From Pseudomonas sp. BN417 (GTDB lineage Bacteria; Pseudomonadota; Gammaproteobacteria; Pseudomonadales; Pseudomonadaceae): a DNA stretch of 53,751 nucleotides. Positions 19,531 through 27,384 of this stretch are shown in pieces. Below the pieces are notes generated by a model. It was given only the letters and a program-made list of their open reading frames with translations, ran no database searches and was not told the DNA's origin. The stretch lies in the NCBI RefSeq assembly GCF_029871205.1, contig NZ_SSOJ01000021.1, forward strand, positions 1-53,751. Direction: 5' to 3'. The number at the start of each line of letters is the position of its first letter. The stretch's first letter is position 1. Made by a program: the position numbers and the translations under genes.

Positions 19531-20529
19531 ATGCCCAAGCTTGTCGTGATTCCCGGGGACGGCATTGGCCGCGAAGTGGTGCCGGTGGCCGTGCACGTGC
19601 TGGAGAAACTCCTGCCCGACCTGCAGACGGTGGAAGCCGAAGCCGGCTGGGACTGCTTCCAGCGCTGCGGCAGCGCCGTGCCGGAGGCTACCTTCCAGGC
19701 CCTGCGCGAGTGCGGGGCCGGCCTGTTCGGCGCCGTCTCGTCTCCCACCGGTCAACGAGTCGCCGGCTACCGCAGCGCCATCCTGCAATTGCGTCAACAG
19801 CTCAAGCTCAACACCAACCTGCGCCCGGTGCGCAGCTGGCCCAGCATTTCCCCCAGGCCGGGGGTCGACCTCGTTATCCTCCGCGAGAACAGCGAAGGCC
19901 TCTACAGCGGCCGCGAGCACTGGGAATCCGAAGATGTGGCCATCGCCCAGCGGGTCATCAGCCGCGGCGCCTGCCAGGCCCTGGCCCTGCGCGCGCTGGA
20001 GGTGGCCAAGGCGCGCAAGGCCCGGCGCATCACCCTGGTCCACAAGGCCAATGTCCTGCCCATCACCTGCGGCCTGTTCCGCGAGACCTGCCTCGAAGTG
20101 CTAGAGGGCGAGGGCTGGGCCGCGCAGCTTGACGAACGCCTGGTAGACCTCGCCGCCCTGCAACTGGTAGAGCAGCCCGAAGCCTTCGACCTGATCGTCA
20201 CCACCAACCTCTTCGGCGACATCCTCTCCGACCTCGCCTGCCACTGGAGCGGAGGCCTGGGCCTCGCGCCCTCCCTCAACTGGGGCCAGGACGTCGCCCT
20301 CGCCGAACCCGTCCACGGCAGCGCCCCCGACATCGCCGGCAGCGGCCGCGCCAATCCCCTGGCCGCGATACTCAGCACCGCATTGTTGCTGCGCTATCAC
20401 TGGCAGAAACCCGCCCTGGCCAAGCGCCTGGAGAAGGCTGTGGAAAACTTCCTGCTGGAAGAAGGCAAGGCCGACTTCGGATTCGAAACCACCCAAGTGG
20501 TTGGCCAGGGCATCCTCGCCGCGCTGTAA
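19531..20529 (+). CDS. Homoisocitrate/isopropylmalate dehydrogenase-like enzyme
   Basis: 332 aa beta-decarboxylating dehydrogenase of the isocitrate/IPM family. Visible features are IPGDGIG at the N-terminus, the substrate Arg cluster LRQQLKLNTNLRPVR, LRENSEGLYSG, HKANVLPIT, TTNLFGDILSDL, and the NAD-site HGSAPDIAGSGRANP. The RPGVDLVILREN, LPITCGLF and LQLVEQPEAFDLIVTTNLFGDILSDL segments resemble Thermus homoisocitrate dehydrogenase more than LeuB. It acts on a 3-substituted malate, but the exact substrate cannot be read. It begins 4 bp after the EamA remnant. With the leuA paralogue upstream it could serve a 2-oxoacid elongation route, although no isomerase is nearby. Tartrate dehydrogenase is less likely. 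Confidence 0.8.
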   Translation: MPKLVVIPGDGIGREVVPVAVHVLEKLLPDLQTVEAEAGWDCFQRCGSAVPEATFQALRECGAGLFGAVSSPTGQRVAGYRSAILQLRQQLKLNTNLRPVRSWPSISPRPGVDLVILRENSEGLYSGREHWESEDVAIAQRVISRGACQALALRALEVAKARKARRITLVHKANVLPITCGLFRETCLEVLEGEGWAAQLDERLVDLAALQLVEQPEAFDLIVTTNLFGDILSDLACHWSGGLGLAPSLNWGQDVALAEPVHGSAPDIAGSGRANPLAAILSTALLLRYHWQKPALAKRLEKAVENFLLEEGKADFGFETTQVVGQGILAAL

Positions 20530-20546
20530 CCGGCCTGCACGAACAG

Positions 20547-20710
20547 CCCCCTCTCTCCCTGGGAGAGGTTTGGGGGGAGGGCAGCCAAAGCAGCACGGAC
20601 CAGGAGGACAACCCTGCGCCCCGCCCGGCGAATGCCCCCAGGAAAACCACGAACTCCCCCCGCCGCCAGTCACCCCTCTCCTCTTCAGGGAGAGGGGCCG
20701 GGGGAGAGGG
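20547..20710. repeat. Intergenic C/T-rich and G/A-rich palindromic repeats
   Basis: Two copies of the common proteobacterial CCCTCTCCCT...AGGGAGAGGG element lie here: about 20547-20580 (CCTCTCTCCCTGGGAGAGG) and 20673-20710 (CCCCTCTCCTCTTCAGGGAG and beyond). No coding signal is seen between the dehydrogenase and the terminator at 20755. Confidence 0.65.
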
Positions 20711-20754
20711 CGTTCACTCCGCCCAGACTTCCAGCACGGCGAAACCCAACACCC

Positions 20755-20783
20755 CAAAAAAGAAAACCCCGCCAAAGCGGGGC
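20755..20783 (-). terminator. Terminator of the rsmN-like gene
   Basis: Read on the minus strand, CCCCGC, a TTTG loop and GCGGGG (20767-20782) are followed by a run of T interrupted by one C. It lies 10 bp past the stop codon at 20792 and is a strong intrinsic terminator. Confidence 0.85.
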
Positions 20784-20791
20784 CTCCAACA

Positions 20792-21025
20792 TCAACTTGA
20801 ATCCGGTATCTGCCTCACTGGCTCATACAAGCGCCTCTCCTCCAGAACCAGCATCGGCTTGGGCGCCCGAAGCTCGATCCGCGCCGTACCACCCTCGATG
20901 GGCCCAACGACGATCTCGATCCCCTCCGCCTTCAACAACGCCATCAACACCGACTCGCTGACTCCTTCCAGAACCCTCAGTGTCAGAACGTCACCTTCCC
21001 TGCGTTCGCCAACATGAATCTGCAT
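20792..21025 (-). CDS. RsmN-like member of the CsrA/RsmA family
   Basis: 77 aa. CsrA-family proteins are post-transcriptional regulators that bind GGA hairpins in mRNA leaders. ERREGDVLTL (residues 7-16) matches the CsrA RRxGE start. Residues 22-34 are a predicted helix inserted between strands 2 and 3, which is the special feature of P. aeruginosa RsmN (RsmF). GGTARIELRAPK (45-56) matches the core GNxxRVGIxAP. The alignment to remembered RsmN is gapless. The key Arg (RsmN R62, RsmA R44) falls on Glu62 here, with Arg64 and Arg65 next to it. The start at 21025 has GCGAGG upstream and begins the fold; a 13-residue extension is unlikely. Its own terminator follows. Confidence 0.7.
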   Translation of the reverse strand: MQIHVGERREGDVLTLRVLEGVSESVLMALLKAEGIEIVVGPIEGGTARIELRAPKPMLVLEERRLYEPVRQIPDSS

Positions 21026-21166
21026 GTGGATTGCCTCGCATGGATGACTGCGGCAGGGAAACACGGCGGAAGAAGGCGTTCCACGGGGGAGCGTTCAGTT
21101 CGGAGCTTTCCTATGAATCGTTCAGATTGCGCGGAGGGGGAAGCGGCTGAGGGGACAAGGGCGGCA

Positions 21167-21379
21167 TCAAGGAATGTTGATCTGGAAGCTGGCCATGCTC
21201 AGCTTGAGGAAGATGAACCAGCCGATGGTGCCCATGATTCCGAGCACGGTGTAGCCAACGATGATGCCCAGGGCGATCTGTTTCCAAAGGCCGGAATAGT
21301 TGTTGATCGGTGCTTGGCGGTGGACTGGCGTGTCGCGCTCAGCCCGGATGCTTTCGAAATCGTCTTTCACTTTTCTCAT
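21167..21379 (-). CDS. Small single-span membrane protein, unknown
   Basis: 70 aa. A charged N-terminal half (RKVKDDFESIRAERD) precedes one hydrophobic span at about residues 35-59 (IALGIIVGYTVLGIMGTIGWF). It lies 24 bp after the repressor-like gene on the same strand, so it may be co-transcribed with it. No family is recognised; the position suggests a phage or satellite accessory gene. The ribosome site is weak. Confidence 0.5.
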   Translation of the reverse strand: MRKVKDDFESIRAERDTPVHRQAPINNYSGLWKQIALGIIVGYTVLGIMGTIGWFIFLKLSMASFQINIP

Positions 21380-21403
21380 CTATCCAATCAGGCGAACGAG
21401 CGC

Positions 21404-21697
21404 CTAGTTACTTCCGTCGTGATTGCTATCGCGTGTCCCAGCGGTCGAGTTTCGGTTGGCCTCGTCATTGCCTGGGCTTGTCTGCCCCTGCTCTGGCATC
21501 ACCTCGCCGGTGAGAAGCCACCATCGATACCGTGGGTACATGTTCGCCAGTATCTCAATCTCGTCAGCACCCACGCGTGCCCTTCCGCGCTTGATATTCA
21601 CCCAGCGCGGGTAGTCAGTGTCACCCGCTTTGGAAAGCTCAACGAGGCTGGCGCTATTGATCAATTGAAGTGCTCTATCTGTGAGCTTCTGGGGCAT
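21404..21697 (-). CDS. Phage-type DNA-binding repressor
   Basis: 97 aa. Residues about 5-65 look like a compact helix-turn-helix of the XRE/phage type (LVELSKAGDTDYPRWVNIKRGRARVGADE, then ILANMYPRYRWWLLTGE). The Gly/Asn/Ser-rich tail is probably disordered. The WWLLTGE ending is common in small phage repressors that I remember. It faces the excisionase-like gene at 21809 across a 12-bp inverted repeat, the usual layout of a lysogeny switch. The sequence is less GC-rich than its neighbours, which fits transfer. Confidence 0.6.
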   Translation of the reverse strand: MPQKLTDRALQLINSASLVELSKAGDTDYPRWVNIKRGRARVGADEIEILANMYPRYRWWLLTGEVMPEQGQTSPGNDEANRNSTAGTRDSNHDGSN

Positions 21698-21717
21698 TAC
21701 AAATACTCATTGCATGC

Positions 21718-21761
21718 CCTATGTACAAATTGTTAGTTTGCTCTAATGGTTTGTACATAGG
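21718..21761. promoter_or_regulatory. Palindromic operator in divergent promoter region
   Basis: CCTATGTACAAA at 21718-21729 and TTTGTACATAGG at 21750-21761 are perfect inverted repeats with a 20-bp spacer. Each contains TGTACA. They lie 21-64 bp upstream of the repressor start and 48-91 bp upstream of the divergent excisionase-like start, so they are probably the repressor operator. Confidence 0.65.
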
Positions 21762-21808
21762 ATAGGTTCATACGATTTGCTCAATGCGCAGGAGTATAGG
21801 GTAGTGCT

Positions 21809-22081
21809 ATGGAGCAGTCTGGAATAGTGGGGTTGAACCTCGAAGGAAAGCCCGAGCGCATAAACGATTTCCGCGACGCTCCCTTCTGCTCGCAACTCGC
21901 CCTGGCGCAGATGCTTGGCATCGAGCAGATCACTGAGGACGTGGTGCGCGGCTGGGTGGAGTCGGCCACGCTGCCGACGGTGAAGATCGGCCGTCGGCGG
22001 GTGATCAATCTTCATCGCCTGCGCACGGATCTGGATGGAGGCAAGACAGTGTTCAGTGCAGGGGACTATGCCGATGAGTAG
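21809..22081 (+). CDS. Excisionase/AlpA-like DNA-binding protein
   Basis: 90 aa. The central SQLALAQMLGIEQITEDVVRGWVESATLPTVKIGRRRVINL reads as a winged-helix of the MerR/Xis/AlpA type: an LAQMLG helix, a VRGWVES recognition helix, and a wing giving LPTVKIGRRRVIN. Such proteins direct excision or activate early genes of integrative elements. It is the first gene on the right side of the divergent operator and would lead into the integrase remnant. The exact family is not certain. Confidence 0.55.
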   Translation: MEQSGIVGLNLEGKPERINDFRDAPFCSQLALAQMLGIEQITEDVVRGWVESATLPTVKIGRRRVINLHRLRTDLDGGKTVFSAGDYADE

Positions 22082-22391
22082 TGATCTGTCGCCTCTATTC
22101 CTGCCGCGACCCCGCCTTCTGTGGCTGCTCTGCATGCTGCACCGTGTACCCCGAGGCAAGAGCCGGGCGCTGCCAATCCAGACGGTGCATCGGCACGCGC
22201 CTTACGTGGGGCCTTCCGGTCGATATCCCCATTCGGGAAGGCCGGAGTCGGTGGCGCTGGACCTGCGCTGCTTGCCGGAAGGGCCGGGGCTTTTCCTGCG
22301 TTACGTATACTGGTTCGCATACCCCGGCCCGAGGTGCTGGCGCGTTGCAAGGTGCCTTATGTGCGGTCACAGCTCGGTTGAGCTTCCCCCG
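22074..22391 (+). other. Possible small gene fused in frame to the integrase remnant
   Basis: An open frame starts at ATG 22074, overlapping the stop of the preceding gene by 8 bp, and encodes a Leu/Arg/Pro-rich sequence (SPLFLPRPRLLWLLCMLHR...). It has no stop before the integrase start at 22392 and simply reads into it. A competing frame at 22081-22395 is Cys-rich and ends as ATGA with the integrase start. I cannot decide which is real. It resembles no family I know. Confidence 0.3.
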
Positions 22392-22676
22392 ATGACGGTG
22401 CGCAGGGAGGGCGATTGCTGGACGAGAGACTTTTACGAGAACGGCCATGCCGGGCGTCGAATCCGAAAGCAGGGCTTTTCCACCCGGGCCGCCGCCCGGC
22501 GTTACCAGGCCGATTCCATCGCTTTGCGAAGGATCACCGGTCACCCCCTGGATCAACGTCTCTCCGGACTGGCGATGCTCTGGTACGCATGCCACGGCCG
22601 AAGGCTCAAGGGGCACCAGGCACGGCTGCTCCACATCCTGTTCCTGATGGAGAAGAGTGGACATGCTCTAGTATGA
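22392..22676 (+). pseudogene. Truncated phage integrase (tyrosine recombinase) N-terminus
   Basis: About 94 residues beginning MTVRREGDCWTRDFYENGHA. This is the arm-binding plus SAM-like core-binding beginning of phage and filamentous-phage integrases (RIRKQGFSTRAAARRYQAD, then LSGLAMLWYACHGRRLK). Full enzymes have about 330-400 residues with a catalytic R-H-R-Y domain; here the frame ends at TGA 22676 and no catalytic domain follows. The fitAB pair begins 35 bp further on. Its location next to tRNA-Met supports a former attachment site. Confidence 0.7.
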
Positions 22677-22711
22677 TTTCAATGATCGCAATGATTTCAC
22701 TGGAGATGCCC

Positions 22712-22957
22712 ATGGCCAGCATCACAATTCGCAATCTGGACGATGATCTGAAAGCTCGTCTTCGTGTCGTTGCGGCCAGTCATGGCCGGTCGATGGAGGA
22801 AGAGGTGAGGGTCATCCTTGCCGAAGCTCTGGCGAAGCAGGACAAGCCAAGCGGGTTGGGAACCCGTATCCATAAGCGCTTTGCTGCCTTGGGGGGAGTA
22901 GATCTCGAACTCCCGCCACGAACTGACAAAGCTCGAGCTGCGGACTTTGATGAATGA
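22712..22957 (+). CDS. FitA-like antitoxin (ribbon-helix-helix)
   Basis: 81 aa. The N-terminal MASITIRNLDDDLKARLRVVAASHGRSMEEE is a ribbon-helix-helix DNA-binding domain of the FitA/VapB/StbC type. The C-terminal tail would plug the toxin active site. The ATG at 22712 is placed 6 bp after GGAG; the in-frame ATG two codons upstream is too close to it. It overlaps the toxin gene by 4 bp. FitA normally represses its own promoter together with FitB. Confidence 0.85.
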   Translation: MASITIRNLDDDLKARLRVVAASHGRSMEEEVRVILAEALAKQDKPSGLGTRIHKRFAALGGVDLELPPRTDKARAADFDE

Positions 22958-23373
22958 TCCTGCTCGACACCAATGTGATTTCCGAGTTTATGAAGGCTAG
23001 GCCCGACCCGAATGTCGTGGCATGGGTAGATGCTCAGCCGGGTCGTGTCCTGGTGATTTGCTCCATTTCTGTGGCAGAGATTCTCTACGGTTTGGCGCGA
23101 ATGCCAGACGGCAAACGGAAGAGCGGCATGCTGGAGATTGCTAAGGCCATCATCGAGGAAGACTTTGCCGGCCAGGTATTGTCCTTCGATACGGATGCGG
23201 CAGTGCATTACGCCGCGCTGGCGGCGATGAACGCGGCCAAGGGGAGGAGCGTGGGAATGGCTGACGCCCAGATCGCCGCTATTGCTCGGTTGCATGAAGC
23301 TACGATCGCTACACGCAACGTCCGCGACTTTGAGGCTTTCGGTGTTCCCTTGGTGAATCCCTGGGAAAACTGA
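22954..23373 (+). CDS. FitB/VapC-like PIN-domain toxin
   Basis: 139 aa PIN-domain ribonuclease. The acidic active-site residues are visible: Asp5 (LLDTNVISE), Glu42 (VAEILYG), Asp104 (GMADAQIAA) and Asp125 (NVRDFEAFGVPLVNPW). Length and the NP-W ending are typical of FitB-type toxins. The gene starts inside the antitoxin stop (ATGA) and ends before a bidirectional terminator. All catalytic residues are present, so it should be active. Confidence 0.9.
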   Translation: MILLDTNVISEFMKARPDPNVVAWVDAQPGRVLVICSISVAEILYGLARMPDGKRKSGMLEIAKAIIEEDFAGQVLSFDTDAAVHYAALAAMNAAKGRSVGMADAQIAAIARLHEATIATRNVRDFEAFGVPLVNPWEN

Positions 23374-23420
23374 GCGAGGAAGGGTTTGGTAGACAGGGTG
23401 TAGTCACTACCCCAGAAAGC

Positions 23421-23453
23421 ACAAAGGGCTAGCTTTCGCTAACCCTTTGTTTT
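23421..23453. terminator. Terminator between fitB and tRNA-Met
   Basis: ACAAAGGGCTAGC (23421-23433) pairs with GCTAACCCTTTGT (23438-23450) with one mismatch across a TTTC loop. TTT follows on the plus strand, and the minus-strand copy ends in TGTGC. It can terminate both fitAB and tRNA-Met. Confidence 0.7.
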
Positions 23454-23456
23454 GTA

Positions 23457-23533
23457 TGGTGGCTACACCGGGACTTGAACCTGGGACATCAGCATTATGA
23501 ATGCTGCGCTCTAACCGACTGAGCTATGTAGCC
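23457..23533 (-). tRNA. tRNA-Met (CAT), elongator
   Basis: 77 nt including an encoded CCA. On the minus strand it reads GGCTACATAGCTCAG... with a CAGCATT/AATGCTG anticodon stem around CAT (plus-strand ATG at 23497-23499) and a GGTTCAAGTCC T-arm. The paired G1-C72 marks elongator rather than initiator tRNA. The same tRNA is a known integration site for filamentous phage in P. aeruginosa as I recall; here the integrase remnant lies on its 3' side. Confidence 0.93.
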
Positions 23534-23722
23534 GAGTGGCGCGCATTTTCCGTATCTCTCCGGGGGATGTCAACCCCTTCGCTTAGATAATTTTGTGATC
23601 TTTCAATCGTTTAGGCGGAGAGACGGTTTTCAGAGGGACGCGGTGGCCGCTGGGATGCATTTGCTGGAATGGGGGAGGGAAGGTGATGGGTTTCGCTTCG
23701 CTCTACGCCATCCTACGAATGC

Positions 23723-23750
23723 AAAAAGCCCCGGAGGTCCGGGGCTTTTT
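23723..23750. terminator. Terminator after ychF
   Basis: AAAAAGCCCCGG (23723-23734) and CCGGGGCTTTTT (23739-23750) form a perfect 12-bp stem with an AGGT-type loop. It lies just beyond the ychF stop and works in either direction. Confidence 0.9.
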
Positions 23751-23756
23751 CGTGGA

Positions 23757-24857
23757 TCAGACGTTGAAGCGGAAGTGCATCACGTCGCCGTCCTTGACGA
23801 TGTACTCCTTGCCTTCCAGGCGCCACTTGCCGGCTTCCTTGGCCCCGTTTTCACCCTTGTACTGGATGAAGTCGTCATAGGCGACCACTTCGGCGCGGAT
23901 GAAGCCTTTTTCGAAGTCGGTATGGATAACCGCGGCGGCTTGCGGGGCGGTGGCGCCGATGCGGACAGTCCAGGCGCGTACTTCCTTCACGCCGGCGGTG
24001 AAGTAGGTCTGCAGGTTGAGCAGGTCGTAGCCGGCACGGATCACGCGGTTCAGGCCCGGCTCTTCGAGGCCGAGGGCTTCGAGGAACATGTCCTTCTCTT
24101 CGCCGTCGTCGAGTTCGGCGATCTCGGCTTCGATCTTGTTGCAGACCGGTACCACGATTGCGCCTTCTTCTTCGGCGATGGCTCTCACCACGTCCAGGTG
24201 CGGGTTGTTGTCGAAGCCGTCCTCGGCGACGTTGGCGATGTACATCACCGGCTTGCTGGTGAGCAGATGGAAGCCGCGAACGAGGCGCTTCTCCTCGTCA
24301 CCCAGGTTTTTCAGCAGGGAGCGCGCCGGCTTGCCTTCGCTGAAGTGGGGGATGAGTTTTTCCAGCAGGGCTTTCTGCGCCAGGGCGTCCTTGTCGCCAC
24401 CCTTGGCGTTGCGGGCGACCTTCTGCAGTTGCTTCTCGCAGCTGTCGAGGTCGGCGAAGATCAGTTCGAGTTCGATGATCTCGATGTCGCGCTTGGGATC
24501 GACGCTGTTGGAAACGTGGATGACGTTGTCGTCTTCGAAGCAGCGCACCACGTGGGCGATGGCGTCGGTTTCGCGGATGTTGGCGAGGAACTTGTTGCCC
24601 AGGCCTTCACCTTTGGAGGCGCCCGCCACCAGGCCGGCAATGTCGACGAATTCCATGGTGGTGGGGATCACACGCTCGGGCTTGACGATTTCGGCCAGGG
24701 CGTTGAGGCGCTGGTCGGGCATCGGCACGATGCCGCTGTTCGGCTCGATGGTGCAGAAGGGGAAGTTCTCCGCAGCGATGCCGGACTTGGTCAGGGCGTT
24801 GAACAGGGTGGACTTGCCGACGTTGGGCAGGCCGACGATGCCGCAATTGAATCCCAT
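23757..24857 (-). CDS. ychF: Redox-regulated ribosome-associated ATPase YchF/EngD
   Basis: 366 aa Obg-family P-loop protein that hydrolyses ATP and is linked to catalase and oxidative stress control. Walker A GLPNVGKS (residues 8-15), then DIAGLV as G3 and NVAED where GTPases have NKxD, explaining its ATP preference. The C-terminal TGS domain contains [15 protein letters not shown] and ends in MHFRFNV. The start at 24857 removes a 23-residue upstream extension and gives [10 protein letters not shown], the family's normal start. It follows pth by 26 bp. Confidence 0.95.
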   Translation of the reverse strand: MGFNCGIVGLPNVGKSTLFNALTKSGIAAENFPFCTIEPNSGIVPMPDQRLNALAEIVKPERVIPTTMEFVDIAGLVAGASKGEGLGNKFLANIRETDAIAHVVRCFEDDNVIHVSNSVDPKRDIEIIELELIFADLDSCEKQLQKVARNAKGGDKDALAQKALLEKLIPHFSEGKPARSLLKNLGDEEKRLVRGFHLLTSKPVMYIANVAEDGFDNNPHLDVVRAIAEEEGAIVVPVCNKIEAEIAELDDGEEKDMFLEALGLEEPGLNRVIRAGYDLLNLQTYFTAGVKEVRAWTVRIGATAPQAAAVIHTDFEKGFIRAEVVAYDDFIQYKGENGAKEAGKWRLEGKEYIVKDGDVMHFRFNV

Positions 24858-24883
24858 GGTATGTGCCTCTGCGCGGAGTGGGG

Positions 24884-25468
24884 TCAAGCCTTCTGGCTGT
24901 GCAGCTTCTGCATCGCCTTGGTCCAATCACCGGCGAGCATTTCCGGCAGCACGCCGAGGGCGAAGTCGATGCTGGTGTCCAGGAGTTCCTGCTCGCTGCG
25001 CGGAGCGCGGCTGAGTACGAAACCGGAAACCAGGCTGCTGTGCCCCGGATGGCCGATGCCAAGCCGCAGGCGATGGAACGAATTCTGGTTGCCGAGCTGG
25101 GCGATGATGTCGCGCAACCCGTTGTGGCCGCCGTGGCCGCCGCCGGTCTTGAGCTTGGCGACGCCGGGGGGCATGTCGAGTTCGTCGTGGGCCACCAGGA
25201 TGGCCTCGGGGGGAATGCGGAAGAACCCAGCCAGGGCCGCTACGGACTGGCCGCTGCGGTTCATGTAGGTGGTGGGGATCAGCAGACGAACGTCGCGGCC
25301 TTGATGGGAGAATTTCCCGACCAGGCCGAAGTATTTCTTGTCGAGGCTCAGGTTGGCGCGTTCGCGGTCCGCCAGGCGCTCCACGAAAAGGGCCCCTGCG
25401 TTATGCCGGGTCTGGTCGTATTCGGGGCCGGGGTTACCCAGGCCGACGATCAGTTGGATGGCAGTCAC
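24884..25468 (-). CDS. pth: Peptidyl-tRNA hydrolase
   Basis: 194 aa. Releases peptides from tRNA that drops off the ribosome. [17 protein letters not shown] carries the catalytic His20 region, with Asn10 and Asn68 (YMNRSGQ) also present, and HDELDMPPG and [13 protein letters not shown] follow. The start is a GTG at 25468. It is co-directional with rplY upstream (37 bp) and ychF downstream (26 bp), the usual pseudomonad order. Confidence 0.95.
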   Translation of the reverse strand: MTAIQLIVGLGNPGPEYDQTRHNAGALFVERLADRERANLSLDKKYFGLVGKFSHQGRDVRLLIPTTYMNRSGQSVAALAGFFRIPPEAILVAHDELDMPPGVAKLKTGGGHGGHNGLRDIIAQLGNQNSFHRLRLGIGHPGHSSLVSGFVLSRAPRSEQELLDTSIDFALGVLPEMLAGDWTKAMQKLHSQKA

Positions 25469-25505
25469 TACAGGGGCCCTTTATCAGGCTATGCAGAGTA
25501 AGAAA

Positions 25506-26114
25506 TTACTCGGCGGCGCCTTCCTCTTCTTCCTTCACCACGCGGGAAGCGTGGATGTTGGCAACTGCCAGGTCGTTGCCGTGGGCCAGGGCCACCAGCT
25601 CAACGCCTTTCGGTGCCTTGATGTCGGACAGGTGCACGGTCTGACCGACTTCGACCTTGGCCAGGTCGACTTCGATGAACTCCGGCAGGTCTTTCGGCAG
25701 GCAGGAGACTTCGACTTCGGAGATGGTGTGGGAAACTTCGCCGCCGCCTTGCTTCACGCCAACGGAGGTAGCTTCGTTGATGAAGTGCAGGGGTACGTGG
25801 GCAGTCAGTTTCTGGCCGGCAACTACGCGCTGGAAGTCAGCGTGCAGTACGAAGCCTTTGGCCGGATGACGCTGCAGGGCCTTGATCAGAACGGTTTCGG
25901 TAGCGCCGGAAACGTTCAGGGCGATCACGTGGCTGAAGGCAGCTTCGTTTTCCAGCAGCTTGGCCAGGTCTTTGGCCAGCAGGCTTACGGATTGCGGGGC
26001 TTTCTCGCCGCCGTATATAACAGCGGGAACCAGGTTGGCGTTACGACGCAGGCGGCGGCTCGCACCTTTCCCCAGGTCAGAACGCGCTTCGGCATTCAGG
26101 GCAAACTCGGACAT
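25506..26114 (-). CDS. rplY: 50S ribosomal protein L25 (CTC type)
   Basis: 202 aa. L25 binds 5S rRNA. The N-terminal L25 domain ([24 protein letters not shown]) is followed by a TL5/CTC C-terminal domain ([28 protein letters not shown]), which makes it longer than the 94-aa E. coli protein, with an acidic tail. It lies between prs and pth, the common order; a terminator precedes it, so it probably has its own promoter in 26115-26177. Confidence 0.94.
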   Translation of the reverse strand: MSEFALNAEARSDLGKGASRRLRRNANLVPAVIYGGEKAPQSVSLLAKDLAKLLENEAAFSHVIALNVSGATETVLIKALQRHPAKGFVLHADFQRVVAGQKLTAHVPLHFINEATSVGVKQGGGEVSHTISEVEVSCLPKDLPEFIEVDLAKVEVGQTVHLSDIKAPKGVELVALAHGNDLAVANIHASRVVKEEEEGAAE

Positions 26115-26177
26115 TGCATTTCTCCAAAATAACCAAATCGCCCGTAATGCTTGCGACCAGCATCCGGGCGGTTGGGC

Positions 26178-26200
26178 AAAAAGCCCCGCCGTAGCGGGGC
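26178..26200 (-). terminator. Terminator of prs
   Basis: On the minus strand GCCCCGC and GCGGGGC (26183-26200) enclose a TACG loop and end in TTTTT at 26182-26178. It lies 22 bp past the prs stop. Confidence 0.88.
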
Positions 26201-26222
26201 GCGTTTCGTCAGGTATGCCCGC

Positions 26223-27164
26223 TTAGCGGAACATCGCGCTGATCGATTCCTCATTGCTGATGCGGCGAACCGCTTCAGCCACAACCGGTGCGATATCCAG
26301 CTGGCGGATACGCGAACAGGCTTGCGCCGCGGCGGACAGGGGGATGGTGTTGGTCACCACCAACTCGTCCAGCACGGAGTTTTCGATGTTCTCGATGGCA
26401 CGGCCGGACAGCACCGGGTGGGTGCAGTAGGCGTAGACCTTGGCAGCGCCGTGGTCCTTCAGGGCCTTGGCAGCGTGGCCGAGGGTGCCAGCGGTGTCGA
26501 CCATGTCGTCGACCAGCACGCAGGTGCGGCCTTCGACATCGCCGATGATGTGCATGACTTCGGACTGGTTGGCCTTGGGACGACGCTTGTCGATGATGGC
26601 AAGGTCGACGCCCAGGGACTTGGCCACGGCGCGGGCACGAACCACACCGCCGATGTCCGGGGAAACGATCATCAGGTTTTCGAAGCGCTGGTCTTCGATG
26701 TCATCGACCAGGACCGGGGAGCCGTAGATGTTGTCCACGGGGATATCGAAGAAGCCCTGGATCTGGTCGGCGTGCAGGTCGACGGTGAGCACGCGGTCGA
26801 TACCGACCACGGTCAGCATGTCGGCCACTACCTTGGCGCTGATTGCCACACGGGCGGAGCGCGGACGGCGGTCCTGGCGGGCATAGCCGAAGTAGGGGAT
26901 GACTGCAGTGATGCGGGACGCCGAGGAACGGCGGAAGGCGTCGGCCATCACCACCAGTTCCATCAGGTTATCGTTGGTCGGTGCGCAAGTCGGCTGGATC
27001 AGGAAGACGTCCTTGCCGCGGACGTTCTCGTTGATTTCAGCACTGATTTCGCCGTCGGAGAACTTGCCTACGGAGGCATCGCCGAGGGGGATATGCAGTT
27101 GACGTACGACGCGACGCGCCAGATCGGGGTTGGCGTTCCCCGTGAAGACCATCATCTTGGACAC
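26223..27164 (-). CDS. prs: Ribose-phosphate pyrophosphokinase
   Basis: 313 aa. Makes PRPP from ribose-5-phosphate and ATP, feeding purine, pyrimidine, NAD, His and Trp synthesis. Family motifs include [13 protein letters not shown] at the start, the flexible loop [13 protein letters not shown], the metal site [12 protein letters not shown], and the PRPP loop [14 protein letters not shown]. Length is normal. The products of upp and hpt at 45-47 kb consume its product. Confidence 0.96.
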   Translation of the reverse strand: MSKMMVFTGNANPDLARRVVRQLHIPLGDASVGKFSDGEISAEINENVRGKDVFLIQPTCAPTNDNLMELVVMADAFRRSSASRITAVIPYFGYARQDRRPRSARVAISAKVVADMLTVVGIDRVLTVDLHADQIQGFFDIPVDNIYGSPVLVDDIEDQRFENLMIVSPDIGGVVRARAVAKSLGVDLAIIDKRRPKANQSEVMHIIGDVEGRTCVLVDDMVDTAGTLGHAAKALKDHGAAKVYAYCTHPVLSGRAIENIENSVLDELVVTNTIPLSAAAQACSRIRQLDIAPVVAEAVRRISNEESISAMFR

Positions 27165-27202
27165 GCGCAGTACCTGCCGGCTGAGGGTGGGCCTGATGAA
27201 TC

Positions 27203-27242
27203 AAAAAGCCGTTCAAAGGCCGTGGCTTTTGAACAGCTTTTT
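27203..27242 (-). terminator. Terminator of the tRNA-Gln pair
   Basis: AAAAAGCCGTTCAAA (27203-27217) and TTTGAACAGCTTTTT (27228-27242) pair over 15 bp with one mismatch. Read on the minus strand it lies just after the tRNA genes and ends in TTTTTGATT, about 40 bp before the prs start. It could also attenuate read-through into prs. Confidence 0.75.
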
Positions 27243-27249
27243 AAGTGTA

Positions 27250-27324
27250 TGGCAGGGGCGGCTGGATTCGAACCAACGCATGGCAGGATCAAAACCTGCT
27301 GCCTTACCGCTTGGCGACGCCCCT
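27250..27324 (-). tRNA. tRNA-Gln (TTG), copy 2
   Basis: 75 nt including CCA. AGGGGCG at the 5' end pairs with CGCCCCT at the 3' end. The anticodon stem CAGGT/ATCCTG region holds TTG in the loop (GTTTTGATC), and the T-arm has GGTTCGAATCC. It is identical to the copy at 27385-27459. Confidence 0.94.
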
Positions 27325-27384
27325 ATATGTATAACTTGCTCTGCAGGACTTTCGTTTCGTTGTGCGCATAACCCGTTGGGTTAA

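Noticed and set aside
20501-20961. Short plus-strand proteins across the C/T-rich repeats
   Set aside because: They run through palindromic intergenic repeats, a terminator and the rsmN-like gene and have Pro/Arg-rich shadow composition.
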